A stretch of 64,000 nt of DNA from Spiroplasma endosymbiont of Cantharis nigra (GTDB taxonomy: Bacteria; Bacillota_I; Bacilli_A; Mycoplasmatales; Mycoplasmataceae). Below the pieces are notes generated by a model that did no database searches, was not told where the DNA came from, and saw only the letters and a program-made list of their open reading frames with translations. This document shows, one piece after another, positions 52,224-63,931 of this stretch. The stretch spans positions 868,001 through 932,000 of the forward strand of contig NZ_OZ026470.1 of the NCBI RefSeq assembly GCF_964019925.1, in the 5' to 3' direction. Position 1 is the first letter of the stretch. The number at the start of each line of letters is the position of its first letter. The translations under genes and the position numbers were made by a program.

Positions 52224-54977
52224 CTAAATTCATTTAAAAACTAATTTATATGTAAAGTAAATAAATATTGTAGGTAATAAAGAATTTACAAAAAATATCA
52301 TTGCCAATATTGGATTTAATCCTATTGTTGTAAAATCAAAAAAGTCATTAATTATTCCTACGGGAATTAAAGTTAAGGTTGTCACAACAAAAGCTACTCC
52401 CATTAAAATTAATAATCATTTATTTGGTCGATATTTATCAACATCACTAATATTTTTTGTTGATTTAATTGGTAAGAAAAAATTATTATATAGTATTGAG
52501 TAAAATATTGGTGAATACATAATTGCTATATAAACTCCTGTCTTACCAAAAGCTAATGAACTTTCACTACCATAACCAAATCATAAAACTGCAATTTGAT
52601 AATTTAAAACAGCAAATAAGGTATTAAAGAATGTGGTTATAAACATTTGAACTCAAATTCCTTTTAGTAAACTTTCATGCTTACTTGTTGGAGGTGGGTT
52701 CTTCATAACGCCTTTTCTTTCTTTTTGCATTCCAATAGGAACTGCAACAATAGTTTCAATAATAAAAATATGAAATAAAATATTAACTGAGTTTAAAGCA
52801 ATATCTTTATTTATTACAAGTATTAACAATAGTGTAATTATCTGACTAATATTTGCTGCAAGTAGAAATGATATTGAATATTTAATTTTTTCATAAACAT
52901 TTCTTCCTGAGTTAACTCCAGATATAATACTTTTAAAATTATCATCTGCTAAGATAACATCACTTACACTTTTAGCAACTTCTGTACCTGTAATTCCCAT
53001 TGATATACCAACATCAGCTTTAACTAGACTTGGTGCATCATTAACACCATCACCTGTCATGGCAACAATATTTTTATCTTCTTGAAGTAAATCCACAATT
53101 AATGCTTTATGTTCAGGATTTACTCTTGCAAAAACGTTGGTTTTTTGCAATCTTTCTTTTAACTCAGTTCTAGATAACTCATTAATATCTTGGCCTGTTA
53201 AAACTCCATCAAATATTTCATCTGCAATTCCTAATCTTGATGCTATTTCAAAAGCAGTTATTTTGTGATCTCCTGTAATCATAATTACACGAATACCACC
53301 TTTTTTAGCTTCTTCAACTGATTTTTTAACTTCTTCTCTTGGTGGATCAATAATTGCCACACAACCTAAAAAAGTTAAATTACTTTCATAAGTATCTTTA
53401 GAGTCTTTATACTCTTTTTGAGCAAAACCTAAAACTCTTAATCCACTTTTAGCAAACCTGTAAAGTTGTTCATTTAAAATATTTCTATCTTTTTCTGTTA
53501 AAGGAGTTACTTTACCATTTACAAGTTTATTTGTACAAATATTTGAAAGATAATCAACTGCTCCTTTTACATAAATTATTTCTTTTTTATCAACATAATT
53601 TAAAGTAGTCATTAATTTTCTTTTTGAGTCAAAAGGAATTTCATCAACTCTTTCATTATTTTTTCTAATTTTAATATAATCAATATCAAATTTTTTTATA
53701 AATTCAATTGTAGCTATTTCAGTTGCACTTCCAATTTTTTCTTTTTCTACAATTGCATCACTACACAATGATATACAATTTATTAATTCTTTATGTTTTG
53801 CTTTATCAAAATCCTTTAAATCTTTTTCACAAAAATCAATAAAAATTTTATCTACTGTCATTTTATTTTGAGTTAGTGTTCCTGTTTTATCTGAACAAAT
53901 TACATTAACATTTCCTAAAGTCTCAATTGATTTTGGATTCTTTATAATAACATTTTTTTTGGCCATTTTTTTAGTAGCCACCATTAAACAAATTTTTACA
54001 ATAATTGTCAGCGATTCTGGGATTAAAGATATTGCAGCTGAAACAGCAACTAATAAAAGATTTTTTATATCTGCTCTTCCCCCAGATGAAGGATGGATTG
54101 AATCTCTTAAAAATCATGCTGTTAAAAATAAAATTAATCCTAATATAATTGATGTTAAACCAATAATTGCAGTTAATAAAGTTACTTTTTTTTCTAATGG
54201 TGTTTTTTCAGGTTTATGAGAAGTAATCTTATTTGCAATTTTTCCAATTTCAGATTCCTTACCTGTTCCAAAAATAACACCCATCATTTTACCTTCAATA
54301 ACCAATGTAGACATAAAAGCTATGTTTTTTTGATCTCCTAGCATTAAGTTTTTATCTTTAATAGAATCTGAAATCTTTTTAACAGGTTCATTTTCTCCAG
54401 TTAAAGCTGACTCATCAATTCTAAGCAATTGATTATCAATGATTCTTGTATCTGCTGGAACAAATCCTCCTGAATTAACAAAAATAATATCTCCTGGCAC
54501 AAGTTCTTCAATATTGATTTCAATTTTCTTTGAATTTCTTAAAACAATTGCAAATTGTTTATTTTCATTCAAATTAGATACTTGATTTAGAGACTTAACT
54601 TCTTGTATTGTTGCTATAATAGAGTTAGTTAAAACAATTATTGCAATAATAACTAAACCTGTTATATCAACAGTTTCAATTTTTTGTGAAATTGCAGATA
54701 CTAAACCAGAAGCTAAACCAGATAAAATCATTATTAAACTTAAAGGATCTAAAAAGCTCTTTAAAAAAATTATAAATCAATTAGGTTTCTTGCTTTTAGG
54801 AAGATTATTTTTACCATATTTTTCTAATCTTAATTTAGCTTCATGATTTGATAATCCTGTTTGCGGATTTGTTTCTAATATACTACATATTTTTTTATTT
54901 GATAGTTTATACCAATCGTCGCTTACAGCGACATTTTTGGAGTCTGCTATCTCTTTATTATTTTCATTTATATTCAT
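52224..54977 (-). CDS. Cation-transporting P-type ATPase (Ca2+ type, 917 aa)
   Basis: A P2-type ATPase with PGDIIFVNSGGFVPADTR and IDESALTGENEPV (actuator), ISLIPESLTIIV (membrane helix 4 ion-site motif, PESL in place of PEGL), phosphorylation site ICSDKTGTLTQNKMTVD (Asp363), FTKGA-like YVKGAVDYL, and hinge MTGDGVNDAPSLVKADVGI, plus ten membrane segments. The N terminus (WYKLSNKKICSILETNPQTGLS) is the usual cation ATPase N-domain. The set of motifs matches Ca2+ or Na+/K+-type pumps rather than MgtA, so export of Ca2+ is the likeliest role; the ion is not proven. The start ATG 54977 follows GAGGTGC. A 16-bp perfect palindrome lies directly upstream of this ribosome binding site. Confidence 0.92.
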
Positions 54978-54988
54978 TATGCACCTCA

Positions 54989-55004
54989 GAGATTTTAAAA
55001 TCTC
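54989..55004. promoter_or_regulatory. 16-bp palindrome before the Ca2+-type ATPase
   Basis: GAGATTTTAAAATCTC is its own reverse complement and ends two bases before GAGGTGC. As RNA it would be a hairpin next to the ribosome binding site; as DNA it could be an operator. The remaining bases from 55005 to 55245 hold no gene that I can support. Confidence 0.4.
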
Positions 55005-55244
55005 AATATTTAAATCTTACTACTTTAAATATATAAGTCAAATATAAGTTGAATTTTTTTAAAATTTATATAATTTAACCTCTTGTTTTTGCCTTTCACT
55101 TTGAATATTTCTTTGTTTTTGCTCTATTTTTTTTATAATTATAAACTCTTGATGAGCTAAAAATATTAACCTCATAATTTTGATTAAACAGTGTAAATGT
55201 CTTAATAAATACAAATATAAGAAAAATAAGTATGATAAAGAGTA

Positions 55245-55268
55245 TAAAAAAGTCCTACTATGGACTTT
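55245..55268 (-). terminator. Terminator after the small lipoprotein gene
   Basis: AAAGTCC and GGACTTT pair around ATAGTA, followed by a T-run on the minus strand, 38 bases past the lipoprotein stop. Confidence 0.85.
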
Positions 55269-55305
55269 AAACATACTTATTAAATTTAATATTATTATTA
55301 AAATG

Positions 55306-55662
55306 CTACTTAAAATTCAAAACAATATTTGATATAAAACTTTCTTCTTCATATCTAATAGATTCACTAGTTACTGTTATTTTTGCTTCGTATTTCATTT
55401 TTTGTTCATCTATTGGTTTTACCTTCGAAACAGAAATACCTTTTTGTAGCTCTACTGTATCTAGTCCTCTAGAAGCAAAAATGTAATTTAATATAAATTC
55501 TTCATTAATTTCTGTATTTTGATCTACTGTAATATTCATATCTTTAATTGCAGAACTTAATTTTGATTTAAAAGTAATGGGTCCAGTAGAACAAGAAGCG
55601 CTTAAAACTGGTGTACTTGAAATTAAAAGTACTGATGATAAGAATGAAAGTATTTTTTTCAT
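55306..55662 (-). CDS. Small lipoprotein (118 aa)
   Basis: The signal peptide MKKILSFLSSVLLISSTPVL ends in the lipobox SASC (lipid-modified Cys24). The mature part of about 94 residues begins with serine/threonine-rich sequence and has one repeat-like unit of the kind seen in spiralin-related Spiroplasma lipoproteins: alternating helix and strand such as LSSAIKDMNITVDQN, then SRGLDTVELQKGISVSKV and KMKYEAKITVTSES. The ATG 55662 follows GGAG at 11 bases. It is the downstream partner of the frameshifted secreted-protein gene (stop 18 bases upstream). Function unknown; it should sit in the outer leaflet. Confidence 0.8.
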   Translation of the reverse strand: MKKILSFLSSVLLISSTPVLSASCSTGPITFKSKLSSAIKDMNITVDQNTEINEEFILNYIFASRGLDTVELQKGISVSKVKPIDEQKMKYEAKITVTSESIRYEEESFISNIVLNFK

Positions 55663-55680
55663 AATTATATTATCTCCATA

Positions 55681-56375
55681 TTATTTTTTATTATAAGCTG
55701 ATTGTATTGCAATAACACCAGCAAATGTTGTATTACATAATCCAAAACAAAAGAAACTTTTCGTTTTTGCAAGTGTAATGTTTTTTCCTAATATATTTTT
55801 ATATCTTATTTCTCCTCTTATGCCCTTAAAAATATTGTAAACTCCTTTTAAATTTAATTTACTTTTTTTATGTGAGACACCTGTAGTCGCAACAAGATTT
55901 AAATCGGTCATTATTAATGGTTCATTTAATATTTCAAATCCTGCAAAGCCTATTTGGGTTATTCAATCCAACATTATTGGACCACTTGCAATTGCTTCAT
56001 AACCAATTATAGAAGGATTTGCTTTATCCTTATCATCATAAAGACTTTTTGCAAATGAAAATGTTTGACTTGTTTGCAAGTTTGATTCTGCTCCAGCAAA
56101 TCATTGAAAATAATTTAATATTGGTATTACTTTGGTTTCTAATTTGTAACCATTTTCTAAAGTTTCAATACCTTCTCTTAAATATAATTCATCTATTTTT
56201 ATTTGTATTTCATTATGAAAATTTTCACTATTATGACTTTGAAAAATAGTATGACCATCTTCAAAATTTCTTTGTATATTAATATTAGACGAATTTAAAT
56301 TATAAAAGTCTACCTGTGTTGTGGTATTAATGTTGAAACAAATAGAGAAGAAGTTAATAAAATTGATTTTAGCAT
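55681..56375 (-). pseudogene. Secreted protein gene with a frameshift after the signal peptide
   Basis: ATG 56375 has AAGGAG and encodes a signal-peptide-like start, MLKSILLTSSLFVSTLIPQ, that stops after 21 codons. In another reading frame the code continues without interruption from about NTTTQVDFYNLNSSN to TAA 55681, about 210 residues, including IDELYLREGIETLENGY, FAGFEILNEPLIMTDLN and FCFGLCNTTFAGVIAI. The long frame has no start of its own, so one base was gained or lost near 56340, or there is a sequencing error or programmed slip. The protein is of unknown family; it would be secreted or surface-bound. Confidence 0.65.
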
Positions 56376-56529
56376 ATATTTTTCTCCTTATAAAATTGTA
56401 TTAATGATTTATATCAATAATTAAATTTATAATTTATATATTGCTAAAGTTTTTTATCAAATTATCTACATCCTTTCATAAATATTTTAATACCTTTTAT
56501 ATTAAATAATAGCTTTCAATAAAAAAATT

Positions 56530-57010
56530 GTAATGTTCCTTTTTTTTCAGACACCTATATTTTATAACTAACTCTATTATTATAAAAATATTTATTTACA
56601 ATGTTGCATTTATATCCTTTCTTAATTACTTCGTTTTTAAGAGTACTTCAAAAACCTTCAATATATCCATTGTCTATAGATCTGCCTACTCTAGATATAC
56701 TTAAATCAAAACGAAATCACATTGTAGCTAAGTGATATTGATAAGATATAAATTATGAACGATTATCAGAGTGAATAATTAAGATTGACTTAAATATTCG
56801 AAATTCATTAACCATATTAAAAAATGACTCTAATAGTACATACCTTTAATATTTTTAGTTACCAAATCATAAACTTTTTTATTGTTTACATGATAAAAAG
56901 CGCAAGTATATAGTTTTCATCCTGCTATTATTTTCTCTGTAATTCTATAGAGAAAATATCCCCATATTTTTTTAAATCTGTTTTAAAGTAAAAAAATCCC
57001 CTATAAATAT
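56530..57010 (-). pseudogene. Remnant of an IS3-family (IS150-like) transposase
   Basis: Leftward fragments match the catalytic domain of IS3 OrfB: IIAGWKLYTCAFYHVNNKKVYDLVT (written in pieces: IIAGWKLYT, then VNNKKVYDLV), IHSDNRS, and SRVGRSIDNGYIEGFWSTLKNE, in which the D-N-G-x-I-E pattern is the third catalytic acid. Several stops and at least two frame changes break it. No terminal inverted repeat is clear in the AT-rich flanks. The stretch from 56376 to 57083 holds nothing else that I recognise. Confidence 0.7.
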
Positions 57011-57083
57011 TTTACATGGAATTTCTAGATAATAATTACAAGATTATTTACTTAATTTATTAGAAATTTTTATAGACGGTTTT

Positions 57084-60000
57084 TTAAATAATTCTAATTT
57101 TTTTTACATTAAACCAACTAATATAAAAAGTTAAGATATATAACCAACTTAATAAAAGGAAAACTAACAATGGATGTCATCATATAAAAGTTGTGAAAAA
57201 GACAAGACTTGTAGATAAGGAAGCAAAATTAATAACCCCACTTAGTAATAGCAATCCTAATAAAAAACCAATAGAGAACATAAATAATATAACTCCATTA
57301 TATACATTGAATATTTGATTAATTATATAAAAGTTTGAGTAACCCATTATCTTCATACCATTTATAAACTCTTTATTATCAGTAATTATTAAAGTTGTAG
57401 CCAACATTAATATAATAAAAGTTATTATTAATAAAATAATAATAAATATATATATTGAAAAGTTAAGAGTAGCAATTAAGTCCTTTGTTATTTCAGTCAC
57501 TGAGTTAACAGGCAATAGACCTTTTAATGTTGAAATCGAGAATCCCTCATAATAGTTATTTTTATCTATAATAGGTTCACACTCTTCTTCTGTTTCACAA
57601 TTTTCTGGATAAATTAATCCATAACTACCCCTTGTTCCAAATTGACTATAATCTCCATATCTTTGTGAGTTGGATAATCCAGAAGTTAAATCAAAGATCT
57701 CTGCTTTTGAAGAGAGTTTATAATTAAATATTGGATATTGATTTATAAAAAATTCATACATATTTTTTCATTTTTCATTTTTATTTCTACTAGCTTTAAA
57801 TTCTTTATAACTAATATTTTTAAGTTTATTTTTCAACTCATCATCATTAAATTGTTCAAAAGTATATATCTCTTCAACATGCGCTCATTCAGGAATAAAG
57901 AAATTATTAAAGTTAAATTCCTCTACCTTATCATATCCAATAATTTCATTTGCATTATCATTTGTTATTCAAGCTTTTGGTGTACCATAACTTTTTTCAA
58001 TACCCACAATTTTAAATTTTTTATTACTTTTATAAATATTATTTGTTATTTGTAAGTCATTGTCTGTAACTCGTTTATGAATTGGTGGCTGGTTAGAAGC
58101 TCCTACAGCTCCACCATTTGTTATTGCAAAATCTACTCCACCTATCTTGGCTGAATTAAAACTAACAGGTATACCTAAACTTGTATCTGAAAAATTTCTA
58201 TAGTCTGACATAGATTTTGGAGCAGAATAATAACTTCTACTTGACTGGGTTCTAAAATCTTTGAAAGGACTTTTTGATCATCCCATCTCTAAATCATTTA
58301 TACCAATATCACTATATTTGTTATTAATATATTTTTCTAATTTTTCAATGTATACATTGAAATCTATAACATTACCTTCTTTGATTTTTAAATTTTCAGA
58401 AAGAGCTTTATTAATTATTAGAGGATAATAGAAATTTGAATCATTAAATAACTGATTATTAATAACTTTATTTTTTTTATTTTTAAGTAAATTTAATTCT
58501 GATTTTTCATTTACTCCATAAATATTGAAATCTTGATCTTTATAATTTGCTTTAAAGTACGTTCCTAACTCATCGGATTTTTTATCATATGGTACTAAAC
58601 TATTACTTACATTATAATTTTCATTTAACTCAATTGACTTAATTATTTTTTGTTGAATAAAGTAGGGAGAATTTGTATAAGTTAATAATAATATTCCCAT
58701 ACCTAATCTTCATTCAAATACTGAAGCAAATCACAATGTAAGATTATTATTTAATCTAATAATGTCTTGATTTTTTCAATCGCTTATTACTGATGACTTT
58801 AGATTTTTTACATCTACTAAATTATCATTATATGTAAAATTAAAATCCGCTATTTCTGAGTTCTTTATTTCATAAAAGTCATTGTAATCTTTACTTATTT
58901 TCCAGTATTTATCATAATTAGAAAAATAATCACCTTTATAAATAGTTTCCTTCTTTAAAATCTTATTAATTTCTTTTATGTTAATTTGATAATTTTCTAC
59001 TATTTTTGAATTATATTTTAATGGTAATCCTCCAATATATTTTTTATAAAAATTTAGAAGTAAATTATTATATTTTAACAATTGCTCTTTTCCAGGATTT
59101 TTATTTTTTAAACTTACTAATTCTTGTTTAAAATTATCATAATCTTTTCACTGAGAATAAATATTTTTAATAGTTTGTTTTGACCCTATACTTCCTATTA
59201 ATCCTGATGAGTCAATCTCTGCATTATCCAAATCCAATAAAAAACTTGTAGAAAGATTTTTTCAGTTTAATCAACTAAATTCGGCTCATGCCGTATTATT
59301 TTTTTGAGCAATATCATATGAATAGTACTCTGAATGTATATCAGAGTTTAAAATATTTTCAGTAACTTTATTTCAGTTAATAGTTTTTTTATCTTCTAAA
59401 AGAGGATATGCGGTACTTACTTTATCCTTATTTTTTGATCCAACATATTGATCTATTATTTTATTTTTAAAATCAAATCCTCATTCATCATCTTTAAAAT
59501 TTGGATTATAGGTTTTATAAAAACTTAACGGATTATTTGGTAAAGGACTAGTATACTCAATCTTATTTTTATAATAAATATTTGAAAATACAGATTCATA
59601 ATTTCTCTCAATTTGTTTTGGAATAACTATTGTTGCAGTTGTTAATGTCGAACACAATAGCATAGCAGCTGCTATTCCTGTTATTTTTGTTAATGAAGAT
59701 AAGAAAAGAGCAGACCTTAATTTCTTATCAAATTTAGAACTCTTATATAATTTTTTATATTGTCTTGCTAAGTATGAAATTTTTAATATTTTGACACCAT
59801 TATTTAAATAAATAATTCCTTTATTCAAAATTGTAAAAGAGATTATTTTTATAACAAAAATAAATATTAATATAAAAAAAATTAAAATAGTGAAAAAAAT
59901 TAAAGGTAAATAATTAAAATTTTTAAAACTAAAATTAAAAAATCCTGAAAAAATATTAAGTACAATTATTTCTAAAGAGTAAAATAATATTAAAGAAAAA

Positions 60001-61277
60001 ATAAAACCTACTAATATTGAAAATATTATAGTTGCTAAATAATTGATAATTATATTTTTATTTTTATATCCCATAGACTTTAAATAACCAATTTCATTTA
60101 GTGAGCCTTCAAAATCTTTTTTTGTTACTAAATAAATTATAAATAAGCAAATTGAAAAAATTAAAGTTAGTAAAAGACTTGAGAAAATATTAAATAATAG
60201 AATAACTTTATTAGGTCCGTTTACACGTGAATAACTTTTAGAATTTTTGTCATTATTATTATAAAAGTAAGTTGAATTATTGCTTAAGTTTCCATATTCT
60301 TTATATTTTTTATTTATAAAATCTAAATTTCAATTTCTATCTCTATTATTAAATTTAATAGAAAAATAGGAATTACCATCATATTCAGAAGTTAAAGATA
60401 TTAAAGAATTTGAAGAATTATATATTTTCATATTTCTTTCTTCATTTTTATCATCTCCATATTTTACATTAAATTTATAATCACTGAATCCCATATTTCT
60501 ATAATCTAAATAAATAATAGATTCTTTATTCATATTTGGTAAAAATGACATATCACCAAATATTGGGTATGCAAAATCTGCGGAACTACCAAATCCAATT
60601 ACTTGGTATCAGTTTAATCCATAATATTGGTTAAGCTCAAGTAAATCTTCAATACTTGTAGTTTTTGAAATATCCAAAGCCACTTTTTCATTCTCTTTTA
60701 CTAAAAGAGAATCTCCATATTCATCTGGGTGTAATCTAATAATTTCTCCTATTTTAATATTATTTTGTTTAGAAAATTGCTTATTTATTATTACTTCTCT
60801 TTTAGATCTCTGATATGAGTTAGAGAAACTTCTTCCCTTATCAATTACTAGACAATCTATACAATTATTACTAATTGAATGAGTTTTAGATAATACCTTT
60901 AGTTTTAATATCTCATCTTGATTTTTAATATTATTAATATTTCATTCTTCTGTCTTACTTCATTCAAAGTCATTTTCTAAAGCTAATCTATTTAAAATAT
61001 ATTGTTGATACAATTCTTGATTTTCAGGGAGATTCTCTTTTTCTTCTTTTGAAGGATCTATTAAACGATAACTTTTATCCACTTCCATTACACTATCTCT
61101 TATATTACTATTTTTTTTAAATTCATTGTAACCTCAAAAAACTTTTAAATTAACAGAAAATATTGAGAAAATAATAAAGAATGTCAAAAAAAGCAAAAAA
61201 GAAACAGCAACAACTGAAATAGAATTATTCCTAATTTTTCTTATTGAATTTTTAAAAAATAATATTTCTGTTTTCAT
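57084..61277 (-). CDS. Giant FtsX-like ABC permease (1397 aa)
   Basis: A single frame with many TGA-Trp codons runs from ATG 61277 to TAA 57084. The first membrane segment (about 20-45) is followed by an extracellular domain of about 330 residues. A first FtsX-like membrane unit begins near residue 365 (LLTLIFSICLFIIYLVTKKDFEG, then GYLKSMGYKNKNIIINYL). A second long extracellular domain of about 600 residues follows, and the C terminus holds the second FtsX-like unit (IIILLIITFIILMLA, MKIMGYSNFYIINQIFN). This MacB/FtsX type is common and large in mollicutes, where it may move lipoproteins or surface substrates. No ATPase gene lies next to it here. The extracellular domains have no recognised fold. 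Confidence 0.82.
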
Positions 61278-61439
61278 TTTTAACCCTTAAAAAAATTTGT
61301 AAAATAATTATTTTTATAAACTTTTAAATAAGATTTTTTATTTTTTATATTTATAAATAAAGTTATTTTTTAATTAAATAATTATAAAAATTATAACATA
61401 TTTATTGAAATCTTTATTTATAATTTTTTTGCTATATAT

Positions 61440-63113
61440 CTATCCAATTGTTACTTCCTCTTCTAAATAACTAAAGTTCTGCTTATTTTTAGGTTTTACA
61501 AAAGCTAATAAGGTATTAGATATTCCCAATTGACCTACAAACATTGTCATTACTAACATTATTTTACTTATTACACCTAACTGAATAATTTGTTCATTAG
61601 GGAATGGTTGAAAGCCAACTGTACCAAAAGCGCTACATACATACATTATTAATTTAATAATTGTGGCCTCTGTATTTTGAGTTTCATCTGTTCTAAATAG
61701 CATTTTATTACTATCCAAATAAACAATAAATATACTTGTTGTTACAATAAAAAATGAAATAAATACTACAGCAAAGGCTCTTTTAACAGTTTCATCTGGT
61801 ATTTTTCTTTTAAACACCTCAACTGATTTTTTATTTCTCATAATTGAAAATATTGCTAATACACAGATGGCAAAAGTTGTTGTTCTTATTCCCCCAGCAG
61901 TAGATGATGGTGCAGCTCCAATAAACATTCAAATAGATAATAAGTATTTACTTCCAGCAGTAAAGCTATTAACATCCACTGTTGCAAAACCAGCATTTCT
62001 AGTTGAAGAGACATTAAAAATTAAATCCATCATTCAAACATGAGTTGGTTTCCAAGCCCCACCATCAGATACTCATTTATGAGAAATATTAATCTTTTCA
62101 TTTCCCAATAACTTATAAGTCTCTTGATAATGACCACTTAATAATATTTGACTTTCTTCAACAGTAAGATACTCTGTTAAAAAAACTAATATGGGTCCTA
62201 ATATAAATAAAGTTATATAAGTTATAAAATTTAGTTTTGTGAATAAAGAGAATTTAACTTTTTTTCCTTGTTTTCTTGCTTTAATTTTTTTCTTAATATC
62301 ATGATATGTTGGATATCCTAATCCACCTATTACTCATTGACATAAGAAAGTAATTTGAATTAAATAAGCATGTGAACTTCCTTGATTATAAGGAAGTAGT
62401 GAGTTACCACTTACAATATCAAAACCGGCATTATTTGTTGCACTTATTGAATGAAATATTGCAAATCAAAGTGACTTTCCAAAATCATTATAAGGATTTG
62501 TAACAGTTGATGGATCTAATTTATGAGTTCCTTCAAGTGAAATTGGAGTGAAATAAAATCCAAAAAATAAGACTATTGAACCTACTAACTCCAATATTAA
62601 TAAAAATACAAAAGCATCTTTTATCATTTCTACAGTGTTTGATAAACTATTATTTCCTCTTTCTTTTTGAGCAATATTTTGATCATCTAAGGAAATTTTT
62701 CTTCCTATCATCACTAAAAGAGTAATTTTAATTGTAAGAATTCCAATTCCTCCAATTTGACACATTATTATTATTAGTAATTGCCCTAAAAACGAATAAC
62801 CTGTATTTGTTTGCACCATAGTTATTCCTGTATCAGATATAGCACTTGAAGCTGTGAACATTCCCGTAATGAAATTTCAATGATTTTTTGAATCAACAAC
62901 AACTCCCGGAATTGAAAGTAAAAAACCCCCTAATATGATAGAAAGTAAATAAGCTAAAATTATTTTTCCACTTATTCTAGAAAAAGGTAATCAGTTTTTT
63001 AACTTATTAAAGAACTTTTCATTCTTATTTTCTACACTTTTTTTTACTTCTGTCTTTTTTTTATTAGATTTACTTTTAACAATATCTTTTTCATCAGTTG
63101 AAGAATTTTTCAT
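61440..63113 (-). CDS. ktrB: Potassium uptake protein KtrB
   Basis: The 557-residue membrane subunit of a Ktr/Trk K+ channel. Its four repeated pore loops with the selectivity-filter glycine are SAISDTGITMV, SATNNAGFDIV, SSTRNAGFATV and SAFGTVGFQPF; the loop after the third repeat has the GGIRTTT-type gate segment (STAGGIRTTTFA). An N-terminal lysine-rich tail of about 40 residues precedes the first membrane segment. The start ATG 63113 follows AGAGG. It is divergent from ktrA, with 89 bases between starts. Confidence 0.95.
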
Positions 63114-63143
63114 AAAAATAGCCTCTTTTTAAATCTATATTAA

Positions 63144-63176
63144 ATTATACATTAAAGATTAAAAGAGTTGTATAAT
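63144..63176. promoter_or_regulatory. Divergent promoters of ktrB and ktrA
   Basis: TATAAT on the minus strand at 63144-63149 serves ktrB, and TATAAT on the plus strand at 63171-63176 serves ktrA. The close, back-to-back placement fits balanced expression of the two subunits. Confidence 0.7.
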
Positions 63177-63202
63177 TAATAAGTTAGAAAGTTGGAGAAA
63201 AT

Positions 63203-63898
63203 ATGGCTAGAAAAAAAAGTTTTGCTATATTTGGAGCAAACTACTTTGGTCTATCAGTGGCACAAACACTAGATGAAAGAAAACAATTAATAAAGATTTT
63301 TGACTATGATGAAGAAAAATTAAATTTATATATTAATCAATTTGAATCAGTTGAAGGAGTTGTATTAGATGCAACAAATAAAAATGCTTTAGAAAAAAAT
63401 GGTATTTCACAATATGATGGAGTTATAGTATGTTTTGGTGGAAATATGGAGTCGAGTATTTTAACAGTTCTAAATTTGATAGATTTAGGTGTTGAAAATA
63501 TTATTGTTAAAGCAAGAGATGAGCGACATAAAAGAATCTTATTAGCACTTGGTCTTGAAGAAGACAAAGTTATCATTCCTGATGTTATTACAGGTAAAAT
63601 GGTTGCAACAAAATCCTTATTTGATATTGAAAGTGAAGTTCAATCAATTGACAACGAATATGTTTTTACAAGTATTACTGTTTATGAAGAAGAAATTATT
63701 GATAAATCAATATTTGATGCTGGTTTAGTTTCCAATAAGGACTTTAATATTATTCAAATAAAAAGAAATGGTAAAACTATTTTACCGGATGAATATACAA
63801 TTCTTAAAGAAGGAGATATTCTTGGAGTATATGCAAAAAATAATGTTGTAAATGATCTTGTTTTAAAAATTAGAGGAGAACAGGAAATAGATGAATAA
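63203..63898 (+). CDS. ktrA: KtrA potassium-channel regulatory subunit
   Basis: A 231-residue cytoplasmic RCK protein that gates KtrB in response to nucleotides. The Rossmann fold starts FAIFGANYFGLSVAQTL with the G-x-x-x-x-G pattern, the acidic residue DYDEEKL binds the ribose, and VEGVVLDATNKNAL and YDGVIVCFGGNMESS follow. The C-terminal TrkA_C domain is ITVYEEEIIDKSIFDA to GVYAKNN. The start ATG 63203 has GGAG. A terminator follows directly. Confidence 0.95.
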   Translation: MARKKSFAIFGANYFGLSVAQTLDERKQLIKIFDYDEEKLNLYINQFESVEGVVLDATNKNALEKNGISQYDGVIVCFGGNMESSILTVLNLIDLGVENIIVKARDERHKRILLALGLEEDKVIIPDVITGKMVATKSLFDIESEVQSIDNEYVFTSITVYEEEIIDKSIFDAGLVSNKDFNIIQIKRNGKTILPDEYTILKEGDILGVYAKNNVVNDLVLKIRGEQEIDE

Positions 63899-63931
63899 AA
63901 AAGGTTAACCTTAAAATATGGTTAACCTTTT
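63899..63931. terminator. Bidirectional terminator after ktrA
   Basis: AAAAGGTTAACC (63899-63910) and GGTTAACCTTTT (63920-63931), loop of nine bases, between converging genes. Confidence 0.92.

Noticed and set aside
55059-55274. Minus-strand ORF of 71 codons beginning MFKVHSRTFLYS
   Set aside because: Its start overlaps the terminator of the lipoprotein gene, it has no ribosome binding site, and its composition is that of random AT-rich DNA.
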